From Bradyrhizobium icense (GTDB lineage: Bacteria > Pseudomonadota > Alphaproteobacteria > Rhizobiales > Xanthobacteraceae), in NCBI RefSeq assembly GCF_001693385.1, contig NZ_CP016428.1, positions 3,162,001 through 3,226,000 on the forward strand: DNA of 64,000 nucleotides. Direction: 5' to 3'. A model generated the notes under the pieces. It did not search any database. It saw nothing but the letters and a program-made list of their open reading frames with translations, and was not told the DNA's origin. Positions within the stretch are counted from its first letter, which is position 1; each line of letters starts with the position of its first letter. Position numbers and translations under genes: made by a program. Below are positions 54,897-63,459 of the stretch, piece after piece.

Positions 54897-56003
54897 ATGC
54901 GCGCTCCAATCCGAGGCCCGCTTCGTCTGATCGGTGTGATGACGGTCGCGCTGTCGCTCTCGCCCGCGTGGGCGCAAGAGCGCACGGTGAACTTCTACAA
55001 CTGGTCGAACTATATGGCGCCGGGGGTGCTGGAGGATTTTACCAAGGAAACCGGCATCAAGGTGGTTTACGACACGTTCGACGCCAACGAGACGTTGGAG
55101 ACGCGCCTTCTGGCGGGGAAGTCGGGCTACGACGTCGTGGTGCCCACCGGCTATTTCCTGCAGCGTCAGATCACCGCAAAGGTCTTTCTCAAGCTCGACA
55201 AGTCAAAACTGCCCCATCTCGCCAACGCCTGGCCTGTGGTGACCAGCCAGCTCGCGACCTATGATCCCGGCAACAATTACGCCGCCAACTACATGTGGGG
55301 CACCACGGGGATCGGCTACAACGTCAAGCTGGCGCAGAAAATCCTCGGTCCCGACGCCAGGATCGACAGTTGGGATATCGTCTTCAAGCCGGAGAACCTC
55401 GCGAAGTTCAAGGATTGCGGCATCCACATGCTGGATTCCGCCGACGACATTCTGCCGGCGGCGCTCAGCTATCTCGGCATCGATCCGAACTCGACCAAGC
55501 AGGCCGATCTGGAAAAGGCCGCCGACCTCGTCGGCAAGATCAGGCCCAATGTCCGCAAGTTTCATTCCTCGGAATATCTGGGCGCGCTCGCCTCCGGCGA
55601 AATCTGCTTCGTGGTGGGCTGGTCAGGCGATGTGATGCAGGCGCGCAGCCGCGCGGCGGAAGCAAAAAACGGCGTCGAGATCGGCTACACCATCCCGAAA
55701 GAGGGCGCGCAGATGTTCTTCGACAATCTCGCGATTCCGGCGGATGCCAAGAACGTCGCGGAAGCCTATGAGCTGATCAACTATCTCTACCGCCCCGAGG
55801 TCGCCGCGAAGAATTCGGACTTTTTGTCCTACGCCAACGGCAACCTCGCAAGCCAGAAGCTGATCGACCCGAAGATTTTGAACGACAAGAACATCTATCC
55901 GGACGAGGCGATGCAGAAGAAGCTGTTCGTGATCCGGGCCCGCGACCCCGCTACCCAGCGGGTAATCAACCGGCTGTGGACGAGGGTGAAGACGGGGAGG
56001 TGA
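54897..56003 (+). CDS. Polyamine-type periplasmic binding protein (PotF/PotD-like)
   Basis: A 368-residue exported receptor. Signal peptide MTVALSLSPAWAQ, then VNFYNWSNYMAPGVLEDFTKETGIKV in the PotF family form, YDVVVPTGYFLQRQI, and NYAANYMWGTTGIGYNV, which form the polyamine-binding cleft. ATG 54897 is 3 bases after the aminotransferase stop. No PotGHI genes follow, so it is either an orphan or uses a transporter encoded elsewhere. Confidence 0.88.
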   Translation: MRAPIRGPLRLIGVMTVALSLSPAWAQERTVNFYNWSNYMAPGVLEDFTKETGIKVVYDTFDANETLETRLLAGKSGYDVVVPTGYFLQRQITAKVFLKLDKSKLPHLANAWPVVTSQLATYDPGNNYAANYMWGTTGIGYNVKLAQKILGPDARIDSWDIVFKPENLAKFKDCGIHMLDSADDILPAALSYLGIDPNSTKQADLEKAADLVGKIRPNVRKFHSSEYLGALASGEICFVVGWSGDVMQARSRAAEAKNGVEIGYTIPKEGAQMFFDNLAIPADAKNVAEAYELINYLYRPEVAAKNSDFLSYANGNLASQKLIDPKILNDKNIYPDEAMQKKLFVIRARDPATQRVINRLWTRVKTGR

Positions 56004-56076
56004 CCGGCGATCCATCCCACAAACTTCTATTGCCGAAACCCAGGCCAGAATCTATAGCTTTCGCCGGGAGCATCAC

Positions 56077-56190
56077 ATGACCAACATCCTGACCTTCTTC
56101 TCAACACGCACGCTGCTGCAGATCATCTTCGTCCTGGCATCGACGGTTGCGATGAAGGCGTGGAGCCTCGGCCTGTTGTTCGGCGGATAG
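56077..56190 (+). CDS. Small membrane protein, 37 residues
   Basis: ATG preceded by GGGAGCATCAC. The peptide MTNILTFFSTRTLLQIIF continues with a hydrophobic helix and ends AWSLGLLFGG. Like the 37-residue protein at 1082 it is a single-helix peptide, but the sequences are unrelated. It sits between a PotF-like gene and a palindromic repeat. Function unknown. Confidence 0.55.
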   Translation: MTNILTFFSTRTLLQIIFVLASTVAMKAWSLGLLFGG

Positions 56191-56197
56191 GCCACCC

Positions 56198-56277
56198 CGT
56201 AGCCCGGATCAGCGCAGCGACATCCGGGGCCGTTCTCACCTCTGATACCGGGTGTCGCTGCGCTCATCCGGGCTACG
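56198..56277. repeat. Dispersed palindromic repeat (CGTAGCCCGGAT type)
   Basis: Arms of 25 bases (56198-56222 and 56253-56277) match at 24 positions; the outer part is CGTAGCCCGGAT / ATCCGGGCTACG. A related, more degraded copy is at 60815-60885. The element lies between the 37-residue ORF and the convergent lpxXL gene and may act as a bidirectional RNA hairpin. Confidence 0.85.
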
Positions 56278-56286
56278 AAAGCAGAC

Positions 56287-57222
56287 CTACCGCCATCTCC
56301 GGTGCAGCCACAGCCACTGGTCCGGATATTCGCGCACCCAACCTTCGACCACGTCAGTCACCGCCTGCATCGTGCCCTGGATGTCGATTTGCCCTGCGGT
56401 GTCGCGCACCGGCTTGACCTCTTCGGACAATTCGGCGCGGAAGCGGTGGTTGGGCAGGCGGATGATGCGCACGCCGTGCACGGGGCATTCGACCTGCCGC
56501 AGCAGGCGCGCCAGCGTCGGGTTGGCCTTGGTCTTGCGGCCGAAGAATGTCACCTCGACGCCGTTGCCGAGGTACTGATCGACCAGCATCGCGACGTGCT
56601 GGCCCCGTTGCAGCGCCTCGGCGAGTTTGAGCGGTGCCTCGCGGCCGGCCGGCACCAGCGTGCCCATCTTGACGGCGCGGATCCGTTCGATGGCGCGGTC
56701 GGCGGCCTCGATGTTCGGCCGGCGGAACAGGATCGCGCAATCGAGCCCGTGCGCGACGGCACCGAGCGCCGGGATTTCCCAATTGCCGAGATGGCTTGCG
56801 AAGATGATCGCAGGCCTCCCGTCGTCGCGCAACGAATCGAAGATTTCCTTGGTCCGCGGGGGAAACTCGATGCGGCTCGGCTTCTCCGGATGGTCGAGGT
56901 CGTAATCCCAGATGTGATCGAGATGGGCGAACTCGGCGCCGATGCGGCCGAGATTGTCCCAGACGCCGGCCAAAATGGTTTCGATCTCTTCGGTCGATTT
57001 CTCAGGGAAGGCGGCCTTGAGATTCTCGCGACCGATACGGTTCTCGCGCAGCCTGCTGCCGATGAAGCGGGTGACGCGGCCGAAGAAATCGGCGGTCTTG
57101 TCCGGATCGAAATAGCGCGTGGTGCGCAACAGCGCGATCGTCAGCGCGCCGACGGCCAATTCCGCCACCGGCTTGGCGGCGTCGCGCAGGCGCGCCCTGG
57201 TGCGTAGGAGCAGGCGGTTCAT
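56287..57222 (-). CDS. lpxXL: Lipid A acyltransferase for very-long-chain fatty acid (LpxXL)
   Basis: A 311-residue HtrB/LpxL-family inner-membrane acyltransferase. The catalytic HX4(D/E) motif is H144-L-G-N-W-E149 in IFASHLGNWEIPAL; VDQYLGNGVEVTFFGR and a C-terminal QWLWLHRRWR are family signatures. In rhizobia LpxXL transfers a C26-C32 acyl chain from AcpXL to lipid A. It is the last gene of the minus-strand acpXL-fabZXL-fabF1XL-fabF2XL-lpxXL run, 19 bases after the preceding ketosynthase. The cluster context is what distinguishes it from LpxL or LpxM. Confidence 0.9.
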   Translation of the reverse strand: MNRLLLRTRARLRDAAKPVAELAVGALTIALLRTTRYFDPDKTADFFGRVTRFIGSRLRENRIGRENLKAAFPEKSTEEIETILAGVWDNLGRIGAEFAHLDHIWDYDLDHPEKPSRIEFPPRTKEIFDSLRDDGRPAIIFASHLGNWEIPALGAVAHGLDCAILFRRPNIEAADRAIERIRAVKMGTLVPAGREAPLKLAEALQRGQHVAMLVDQYLGNGVEVTFFGRKTKANPTLARLLRQVECPVHGVRIIRLPNHRFRAELSEEVKPVRDTAGQIDIQGTMQAVTDVVEGWVREYPDQWLWLHRRWR

Positions 57223-57241
57223 CTTTTGGAAACAGCTAGCC

Positions 57242-58519
57242 CTACGCCGGTTCGCGCGTCAGGATCAGCGAGGCGTTTTGCCCGCCGAAACCGAACGAGT
57301 TCGACATCACGGCGGTAACCTTGGCGTCGCGCGCCTTGTTGCCGACCACGTCGAACAGAATGGTCGGATCCGGAATCTCGTAATTGATGGTCGGCGGAAT
57401 CCGTTGATGCTCCAGCGTCAGCAGCGAGAACACGGCTTCCACCGCGCCGGCCGCCGAAATCGTGTGCCCGACCATCGATTTGTTCGAGGACACCGGAATC
57501 TTCGGCAGATGATCGCCGAACACGACCGCGGTCGTGTTGTATTCCATCTTGTCGTTTTCCGGCGTCGCGGTGCCGTGCGCGTTGATGTGGTCGATCTGTT
57601 CCGGCTCGAGGCCGGCGTCCGCAAGCGTCTTGCGCATGCAGCCGATGATCGGCTTGCCGTCGGGGCTGGAGCGGGTGCGGTGGAATGAGTCGGTCAGTTC
57701 GCCGCAGCCGGCGACGACGCCGAGAATTTTGGCGCCGCGCGCGATCGCGGATTGATAGCTCTCCAGCACCATCGCGCCGGCGCCTTCCGCCATCACAAAG
57801 CCGTCGCGGTTCTTCGAGAACGGCTTTGAAGCGGCTTGCGGCGGATCGTTCTGCGTCGACAGCGCCGACAACAGCGAGAAGCGCACCATGGCTTCCGGGT
57901 TCACCGAGCCGTCGGTGCCGACGCACAGCGCCGCGTCGGCTTCGCCGCGTCGGATCGCCTCGACGCCGAGCTGGATCGCGGTGGCGCCGGAGGCGCAGGC
58001 GGTGGAGAGCGAGATCGGCGATCCCTTGGTGCCGAACGTTTCGGCCAGGTGGCTCGCGATCGAACCGAACATGAAGCGGTGATGGTAGGCTGTGAACCGA
58101 CCGCCGCCGCTGACGCGCAGCATGTCCTCGTAAGCGAATTCGGTCCTGCCGACCGCGCGTCCGAGCTCGAGCCGCTGCGGCCATTCAACCTCGACCGGCG
58201 CAACTGCCAGAAACAGCGGTCCGGGAAAGTCGGCCTTGGCGCCGATCGCCGCCTGTTCAAGCGCTTCCTCGGTCGCCATCTCGGCGAGACGTTCGCTGAG
58301 ACCGGTCGACGAGAACGGATCGACGGTGACGAAATCCACGGTGCCAGCCATGGTCGTTTTCAGGCCGTCGATCGGAAAGCGCGTCACGGTGCGAATGCCG
58401 GATTCGCCCGCGGTCAGCCGGGTCCAATTGTCCGTCTTGCCGGCGCCGAGCGAGGTCACCACGCCCATGCCGGTAACGACGACGATCGGCCTGCCGAGTT
58501 TATCGCGTGGTGCTGACAT
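57242..58519 (-). CDS. fabF2XL: Beta-ketoacyl-ACP synthase of the lipid A long-chain cluster
   Basis: A 425-residue KAS II-type condensing enzyme. The full Cys-His-His triad is present: C175 in LSTACASGAT, H315 in INAHGTATPEND, H352 in KSMVGHTISAAG. It should elongate acyl chains on AcpXL toward the very-long-chain product. Preceded by GGGGGGAACC at the start. It follows the other ketosynthase by 107 bases. Which of the two is called fabF1XL or fabF2XL varies; the assignment here is tentative. Confidence 0.87.
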   Translation of the reverse strand: MSAPRDKLGRPIVVVTGMGVVTSLGAGKTDNWTRLTAGESGIRTVTRFPIDGLKTTMAGTVDFVTVDPFSSTGLSERLAEMATEEALEQAAIGAKADFPGPLFLAVAPVEVEWPQRLELGRAVGRTEFAYEDMLRVSGGGRFTAYHHRFMFGSIASHLAETFGTKGSPISLSTACASGATAIQLGVEAIRRGEADAALCVGTDGSVNPEAMVRFSLLSALSTQNDPPQAASKPFSKNRDGFVMAEGAGAMVLESYQSAIARGAKILGVVAGCGELTDSFHRTRSSPDGKPIIGCMRKTLADAGLEPEQIDHINAHGTATPENDKMEYNTTAVVFGDHLPKIPVSSNKSMVGHTISAAGAVEAVFSLLTLEHQRIPPTINYEIPDPTILFDVVGNKARDAKVTAVMSNSFGFGGQNASLILTREPA

Positions 58520-58626
58520 GGTTCCCCCCGTCGATGCTGCGCCGTAACTGAAAGCGCTGTCGCGCTCATTTCATGGTCTGGTCGTGATCCCCGTGGAAAA
58601 GCAATGACGCCGTCCCGGATCACGCG

Positions 58627-59826
58627 CTACTTGATGGCCTCGACCAGGGCCATGCCTTCGCCCTGCCAGTGACCGGCCCCCACGATGACAATCTGGTCCG
58701 GGTTGCCTGCCTTTTCAACCTCGAGGCCGGTCGGATCGTTGGGCGGGAACAGCGCGCCACGGGAGATCGAGAGTGCGGCAAGCGCCAGCCCCAGCGGAAA
58801 CTGCGTCTCCAGCGTGTGGCCGAACATCGTGCCGGTGGCGCGCACCGCAAAGCCGGGATGCTGGCGCAAAAACGCCTTTTCATCCGACGTCACCGGCTCG
58901 GCGCCGGTTGCGCCCGTGATCAGGGTGCCGCTGTCGCCGACGCCGAGCTTCGGCCACAGCGCCTCCAAAGATTTGGTCACCGCGCCCGGCTGCTTGCGCT
59001 GCGCAAGGTCGGCGACGACCTTGGTCAGTTTGGCGTATGGCTTGGCGCCGCGGGCTTCGGCGTGCTCGCGGGCTTCCAGCACCAGGAAGCAGCCGGCGGA
59101 GCCGAGCGCGAACCCGCTTTTGTCCTCGCGTTGCCACACGGGGCTGAACTTGTCGGTCAGGTTGAAGTCGCCGAATTCATAGAGGACCAGCAGGTCGGAC
59201 CGTTCGCCGTTATGGGCTGCGCCGACCAGCGCGATGTCGCTTTGGCCGGCTTCAATCCGCGCCAGCGCAATCCGTGCCGCATCGATGCTGGCAGCTTCCT
59301 CGCCCATGAAGGTGCGCGACGTGCCGCAGACGCCATGCACGATGGCGATGTTGCCGGCGAGCAGGTTGGAGAGCTGGGCCAGAAACAGCGTCGGCCGCAG
59401 ATCGTTCATCAGCCGTTCGTTGAGAAAGCCGGGGCTGGAATTGCCCTTGGCGTCGGCGCACAGGATTGCCGCATCGACTGCGATGTCGCGCTCGCCGCCG
59501 CCGGCGGCGACGATCATGTCCATGCGGCCGAGGATTTCCTTGTTGCCTTTGACGCCGGCCGAATCCAGCGCCAGCCCGGCGGCATAGGTGCCGATGCGCT
59601 GCCATGCTTCCATCTGGCGCTGGTCGCCCTTTTTCGGGATCTGCGCGTCGAAGCTAACAGGCGCCAGCGGATGCACGATGTAGGGCGCAAACCGTTTTTC
59701 GTCGACGTTGATCTTCTTCTCGTTCAGCGCATCCCAATGCGCCTCCAGCCCCTCGCCGAGCGAGGAGACGATGCCGATGCCGGTGATCCAAACTTCCTTG
59801 GCGCCTGCGGATTTTGGCTCAGTCAT
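58627..59826 (-). CDS. fabF1XL: Beta-ketoacyl-ACP synthase-like protein, degenerate active site
   Basis: A 399-residue thiolase-fold protein. The nucleophile Cys is kept as C167 in VHGVCGTSRTFMG and the second His as H337 in TMFGHTLE, but the first catalytic motif (NAHGTGT in active enzymes) reads LITGATGAEP, so its His is missing. This resembles partner or chain-length subunits, and known rhizobial FabF1XL is similarly divergent to my recollection. It may form a heterodimer with the neighbouring complete synthase. ATG overlaps the fabZXL stop by 4 bases. Confidence 0.85.
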   Translation of the reverse strand: MTEPKSAGAKEVWITGIGIVSSLGEGLEAHWDALNEKKINVDEKRFAPYIVHPLAPVSFDAQIPKKGDQRQMEAWQRIGTYAAGLALDSAGVKGNKEILGRMDMIVAAGGGERDIAVDAAILCADAKGNSSPGFLNERLMNDLRPTLFLAQLSNLLAGNIAIVHGVCGTSRTFMGEEAASIDAARIALARIEAGQSDIALVGAAHNGERSDLLVLYEFGDFNLTDKFSPVWQREDKSGFALGSAGCFLVLEAREHAEARGAKPYAKLTKVVADLAQRKQPGAVTKSLEALWPKLGVGDSGTLITGATGAEPVTSDEKAFLRQHPGFAVRATGTMFGHTLETQFPLGLALAALSISRGALFPPNDPTGLEVEKAGNPDQIVIVGAGHWQGEGMALVEAIK

Positions 59827-60293
59827 TGCGTGATTGCCTGCAGTGGGAAGCCGATCTCGTGGGCCTTCGCGTCCATGTGCACGCGCAAGGCAGGGTCGGG
59901 AAAGGGGGCAAGGCCGAAGGTGAGTTCAGCGCTGCACTTCAACTCCTTGCCGACGCGTATTTTTGCCTTCGTGACGGCAAAGCCGGAGCCTTCGTGCTCG
60001 AGTTTCGCATCGATCGTCAGCAACTGGCCGGGACTGACGTAACCCCGCATCTTGGCTTCCTTCACGATGGCGAGGAACGGCATCCGCTCGAACTTCAACA
60101 GGCCGAGCAGCAGCCAGCCGGAGCTCTGCGCCATCGCCTCGGTCAGCAGCACGCCGGGCATGATCGGAAAGCCCGGGAAATGCCCCTCGAAGATGGTGTG
60201 CGCGGCCGGCACCTGCGCCTCGACCGTGATTTTCTTCTCGTCGAGGTCGAGGTCGACGATGCGGTCGATGAGCTGGAAATAATCGAGTTGCAT
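59823..60293 (-). CDS. fabZXL: 3-hydroxyacyl-ACP dehydratase (FabZ type) of the lipid A cluster
   Basis: A 156-residue hot-dog-fold dehydratase. The catalytic segment FEGHFPGFPIMPGVLL (H38) with E52 in TEAMAQ is the FabZ signature. It removes water from 3-hydroxyacyl chains on the cluster ACP. It follows acpXL by 9 bases and overlaps the next ketosynthase gene by 4 bases, so the unit is tightly packed. Confidence 0.92.
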   Translation of the reverse strand: MQLDYFQLIDRIVDLDLDEKKITVEAQVPAAHTIFEGHFPGFPIMPGVLLTEAMAQSSGWLLLGLLKFERMPFLAIVKEAKMRGYVSPGQLLTIDAKLEHEGSGFAVTKAKIRVGKELKCSAELTFGLAPFPDPALRVHMDAKAHEIGFPLQAITQ

Positions 60294-60302
60294 GGCGGGC
60301 GA

Positions 60303-60596
60303 TTAGGCGCCCGTGGCTGCATTCTTGGCGGCGACCAGTTCGTCGATGCGATCGGCGAGATTTTGCAGCACGAAATACTGCTCGGTCGTGGCCTTGCCGT
60401 CGTTGACCTCCTGGGTCCATTTTTCGAGCGGCATCTTGATGCCGAACGCCTTGTCGATGGCAAAGGCGATGTCGAGGAAGTCTAGGCTGTCGATGCCCAG
60501 ATCGTCGATGGCGTGGCTCTCCGGCTTGATCGTGTCGCGCGGGATGTCGCAGGTCTCCGCGATAATGTTGGCGATCTGATCGAATGTGGAAGACAT
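60303..60596 (-). CDS. acpXL: Specialised acyl carrier protein AcpXL
   Basis: A 97-residue ACP that carries the very-long-chain fatty acid to LpxXL. The 4'-phosphopantetheine site is S37 in [21 protein letters not shown]. The segment [20 protein letters not shown] identifies AcpXL as opposed to the housekeeping AcpP, which is shorter. The start MSSTFDQ at 60596 matches the family; an adjacent ATG at 60599 adds one Met. First gene of the cluster. Confidence 0.93.
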   Translation of the reverse strand: MSSTFDQIANIIAETCDIPRDTIKPESHAIDDLGIDSLDFLDIAFAIDKAFGIKMPLEKWTQEVNDGKATTEQYFVLQNLADRIDELVAAKNAATGA

Positions 60597-60814
60597 CATT
60601 AAGCCTTTGATATACTGGAGAAAATCCGGAACGGCTTGGAGGAGGCGGGTGCACGGCCCCGGAAGGCCCATTCCCTCGGCCGGAGTCGAGTGCCCGTATA
60701 TCGGAGCGGGACGCCGAGTTCAATGGAGGGGGGCGAGGGGATCGGCGACCGATTTATGGGCAGGGATGGCCGGTTTGGTTCCGGAAGAGCAGTGGCCTGG
60801 ATGTAGAAAGCAGG

Positions 60815-60885
60815 CGTAGCCCGGGTGAGCGAAGCGACCCCGGGGACAGTGTCTCCCGCATATCGCCGCGCTCATGCGGGCTACG
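60815..60885. repeat. Degraded dispersed palindromic repeat (CGTAGCCCG type)
   Basis: Outer arms CGTAGCCCG (60815-60823) and CGGGCTACG (60877-60885) enclose degenerate inner arms. It is related to the element at 56198-56277. The right arm contains the TAG stop codon of the monooxygenase (60881-60883 on the minus strand), so the repeat inserted into or grew over the 3' end of that gene. The 218 bases between acpXL and this element hold nothing recognisable. Confidence 0.75.
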
Positions 60886-62812
60886 GTTCGCCCACTCTTA
60901 GCATGAACCCATCAAAATATGCCGCAAGCTCGGCATGGCCGTCGAGCGGGAGAATATGCGCGACGTACTGGTCCGGGCGCACCACGACCATGCAGCCTTT
61001 GTCCCGATCGATGCCGCGCATCGAAAAGATGTCGTGGCCGGCCTTGAGATCTGGGCAGAACATTTTTTCGTAGTCGATCAGCCCGTAGAGTCCTTTGCGC
61101 GGGAGCAGGAGTGGGGGCATCGTCTCGATGGCGAGCTCGGTGTGCGCCTGCTGGAACACGGCGCGGACGTCGATCACGGAGTCGATATCTGCGCCAGCAG
61201 GCGCGTGTCTTCGGACCGGAGATTTGGGGCTCTCGCTCAGGAAGTCGCATAGGGAGCGGAGCGGGGCGTTGGCGGCCGTGGGATCGCCCGCGCCGGCAAA
61301 GACGAAAAGCCGGAAGCGTCCGTCGGCCTTCGTGACGTGGCCGAGATGAACCGGCTTGGCGTCCGAGAGCCGGACGACCGGTGCCGAGTGAAAGCGCGTA
61401 CCGATCACGAATCCCTTCGCTAGCTGCTGGTGGTCGGATTCGGCAGTAATGACGGACGGGCGGTAGTGCGTCGCCGTTCCCGCGGTATAGCGGCCGTGAC
61501 GGACGAAGTAGTCCTGCATTTGCGCCGCGTCGGCGCCCTTGTTGTCGCCTTTGGCGGACGCAAGAATCGCGGCCCATTCGCGGTCGAAGTCGATCAACTC
61601 TTTCGCTACCGCCTGCCGTTCCGCCGAATAGCTGTGCAAGAGATGCGGCGAGCTGCGCCTTCGCAGCACGGAGGCGAGCTTCCATCCGAGATTGAAGGCG
61701 TCCTGCATCGAGACGTTCATGCCCTGGCCGGCCTTGGGGCTGTGGGTGTGGCAGGCATCGCCCGCAATGAACACGCGGGGCAGGCGCGTTTCGGTCTCGT
61801 CCGCCGGCACGTCGTCGAACTTGTCGGTAAGCCGCTGGCCGATCTCATAGACCGACCACCAGGCGATCTCCTTCACGTCGAGCGTATGCGGATTGAGAAT
61901 CCGCCGCGCCTTCGCGATCAGATCGTCCGGCGTGATGTTGCGGCTGGCGACCCGCTCGCCGGCGTCGAGATTGGCGAGTTCGACATAGAGCCGGACCAGG
62001 TAGCCGCCTTCGCGCGGGATCACGATGATGCTGCCGTCTCGGGCCGACTGGATCAGCACCTTGAAGCGGATGTCGGGGAAGTCGGTGACGGCAAGGACGT
62101 CCATGACGCCCCAGGCATGGTTGGCGGAATCGCCGCGCAGCTCGCGCCCGATCGACTTGCGCACCGTGCTGCGCGCGCCGTCGCAGCCGACGACATAGCG
62201 CGCCTTGATGGTCTCGACCTCGCCCTCGTGCCCGGCATCGAGCCGTTCGAGGCGCACGGTCACGGCGTGATCTTCGAACTGTGCCGCCGGCGCGATCGAA
62301 AGATCCAGCAATCGCCGTGAATAATAGGGCTCGAGCTTCGCCGGCGATTTGCGCATGACATCGAGGTAGCAATCATGCACGCGCGCCTGGTTCAGGATCA
62401 GGTGCGGCATCTCCGACAGCCCGTCCTCGACGTCCTGAACACGGCCGCTGCGCACGATGTTTTCGGGCTTGCGATCGTCCGGCTTCCAGAACATCGTTTC
62501 GGTGATCCAGCAGGCTTCCTTCAGCACGCGCTCGCCGAAACCGAAGGCCTGAAACATTTCCATGGTGCGGCAGGCGACGCCGTCGGCCTGGCCGCGCAAG
62601 AGCCGGCTCGGCTTCTGCTCGACGATGCAGGTCTTGATGTCGGCAAACGCTGAAAGCTGCGCCGCCAGCGTCAGGCCCGCCGGCCCGCAGCCGACGATCA
62701 GGACATCGACTTCCGCCGGAACAGGGCCGGACATGCCGGAAGGTGCAACCCGCTCGGCGGGATCGGCGATCTCAGGGTCGCCCGGCTCGAATCCATTCAG
62801 ATGAAACTGCAT
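60881..62812 (-). CDS. FAD-dependent aromatic monooxygenase (phenol 2-monooxygenase / 3-hydroxybenzoate 4-monooxygenase type)
   Basis: A 643-residue class A flavoprotein hydroxylase. VDVLIVGCGPAGLTLAAQL is the FAD Rossmann motif (about residues 35-53), VVGCDGARSTVRK the DG motif, and FIAGDACHTHSPKAGQGMN the FAD-ribityl motif. A C-terminal thioredoxin-like domain (about residues 450-640) is typical of the phenol hydroxylase/MobA group. It hydroxylates a phenolic substrate using NAD(P)H and oxygen. Start ATG 62812 follows GGGAGGATCAGG. Divergent from a MarR gene with a palindromic operator between them. Confidence 0.88.
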   Translation of the reverse strand: MQFHLNGFEPGDPEIADPAERVAPSGMSGPVPAEVDVLIVGCGPAGLTLAAQLSAFADIKTCIVEQKPSRLLRGQADGVACRTMEMFQAFGFGERVLKEACWITETMFWKPDDRKPENIVRSGRVQDVEDGLSEMPHLILNQARVHDCYLDVMRKSPAKLEPYYSRRLLDLSIAPAAQFEDHAVTVRLERLDAGHEGEVETIKARYVVGCDGARSTVRKSIGRELRGDSANHAWGVMDVLAVTDFPDIRFKVLIQSARDGSIIVIPREGGYLVRLYVELANLDAGERVASRNITPDDLIAKARRILNPHTLDVKEIAWWSVYEIGQRLTDKFDDVPADETETRLPRVFIAGDACHTHSPKAGQGMNVSMQDAFNLGWKLASVLRRRSSPHLLHSYSAERQAVAKELIDFDREWAAILASAKGDNKGADAAQMQDYFVRHGRYTAGTATHYRPSVITAESDHQQLAKGFVIGTRFHSAPVVRLSDAKPVHLGHVTKADGRFRLFVFAGAGDPTAANAPLRSLCDFLSESPKSPVRRHAPAGADIDSVIDVRAVFQQAHTELAIETMPPLLLPRKGLYGLIDYEKMFCPDLKAGHDIFSMRGIDRDKGCMVVVRPDQYVAHILPLDGHAELAAYFDGFMLRVGEP

Positions 62813-62922
62813 GAGACCTGATCCTCCCGTCCCTGGCCGACCGGAGTTGATTTTGACCGATCGAATTACCCTTCATCTATGGCGTCGGTCACTTGACTGC
62901 CCGGCAGATGCCGCCGATATTG

Positions 62923-62951
62923 ATCAGCATGCTGATTATCAGTATGCTTGT
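62923..62951. promoter_or_regulatory. Tandem palindromic sites between monooxygenase and marR
   Basis: A perfect 14-base palindrome ATCAGCATGCTGAT (62923-62936) is followed, after one base, by the related ATCAGTATGCTTGT (62938-62951), a 15-base centre spacing. Such elements in the gap of a divergent MarR-target pair are the usual MarR operators. They lie about 111-125 bases upstream of the monooxygenase start and 41-69 bases upstream of the favoured marR start. Confidence 0.75.
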
Positions 62952-62991
62952 CAATTCGAAACCTGCCTTTGAGTTTGCCTTGGAGAATTTG

Positions 62992-63459
62992 GTGAGAGAC
63001 AACAACGAGATGCCTGGCCATCTGGCGCGCCGCTTCCAGCAGATTGCGGTCGCCGTGTTCCTCGCCGAGGTCGAGCAGGCGGGCTTCGACCTCACGCCCG
63101 TTCAATACGCGGCGCTCGCGGCCATCAAGATGAATCCAGGGATCGATCAGGTGACGCTCGCCGGTCTCATCGCCTATGACCGCACCACCATCACCGGCGT
63201 GGTCGACCGCCTGGTGCAGAAGGGCTTGCTGGTGCGTCACGCGAGCCCTCGCGATCGCCGCGCCCGCGAATTGCAAATCACGGAAGCGGGAAAGCGCACG
63301 CTGCGTGCCATCACGCCGGCCGTCGAGGCGGCCCAGCGCCTCATGCTGCGCGGCCTTAACGAAAAGGAGGGCGCGGAGCTGATGCGGCTGATGCGCAAGG
63401 CGATCGCCGCCGGCAACGAACTAAGTCGCGCGCCGTTGCGGGAGGCGGAGCTGAGGTGA
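62992..63459 (+). CDS. MarR-family transcriptional regulator
   Basis: About 155 residues. A winged helix is seen as LTPVQYAALAAIKMNPGIDQVTLAG, LIAYDRTTITGVVDRLVQKGLL (recognition helix) and the wing RHASPRDRRARELQITEAG. It likely represses the divergent monooxygenase and itself until a phenolic ligand binds. The frame is open to 62893, but GTG 62992 has GGAGA five bases upstream and leaves the palindromic sites outside the gene; ATG 62893 or 62944 would place them inside or across the start. Confidence 0.88.
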   Translation: MRDNNEMPGHLARRFQQIAVAVFLAEVEQAGFDLTPVQYAALAAIKMNPGIDQVTLAGLIAYDRTTITGVVDRLVQKGLLVRHASPRDRRARELQITEAGKRTLRAITPAVEAAQRLMLRGLNEKEGAELMRLMRKAIAAGNELSRAPLREAELR

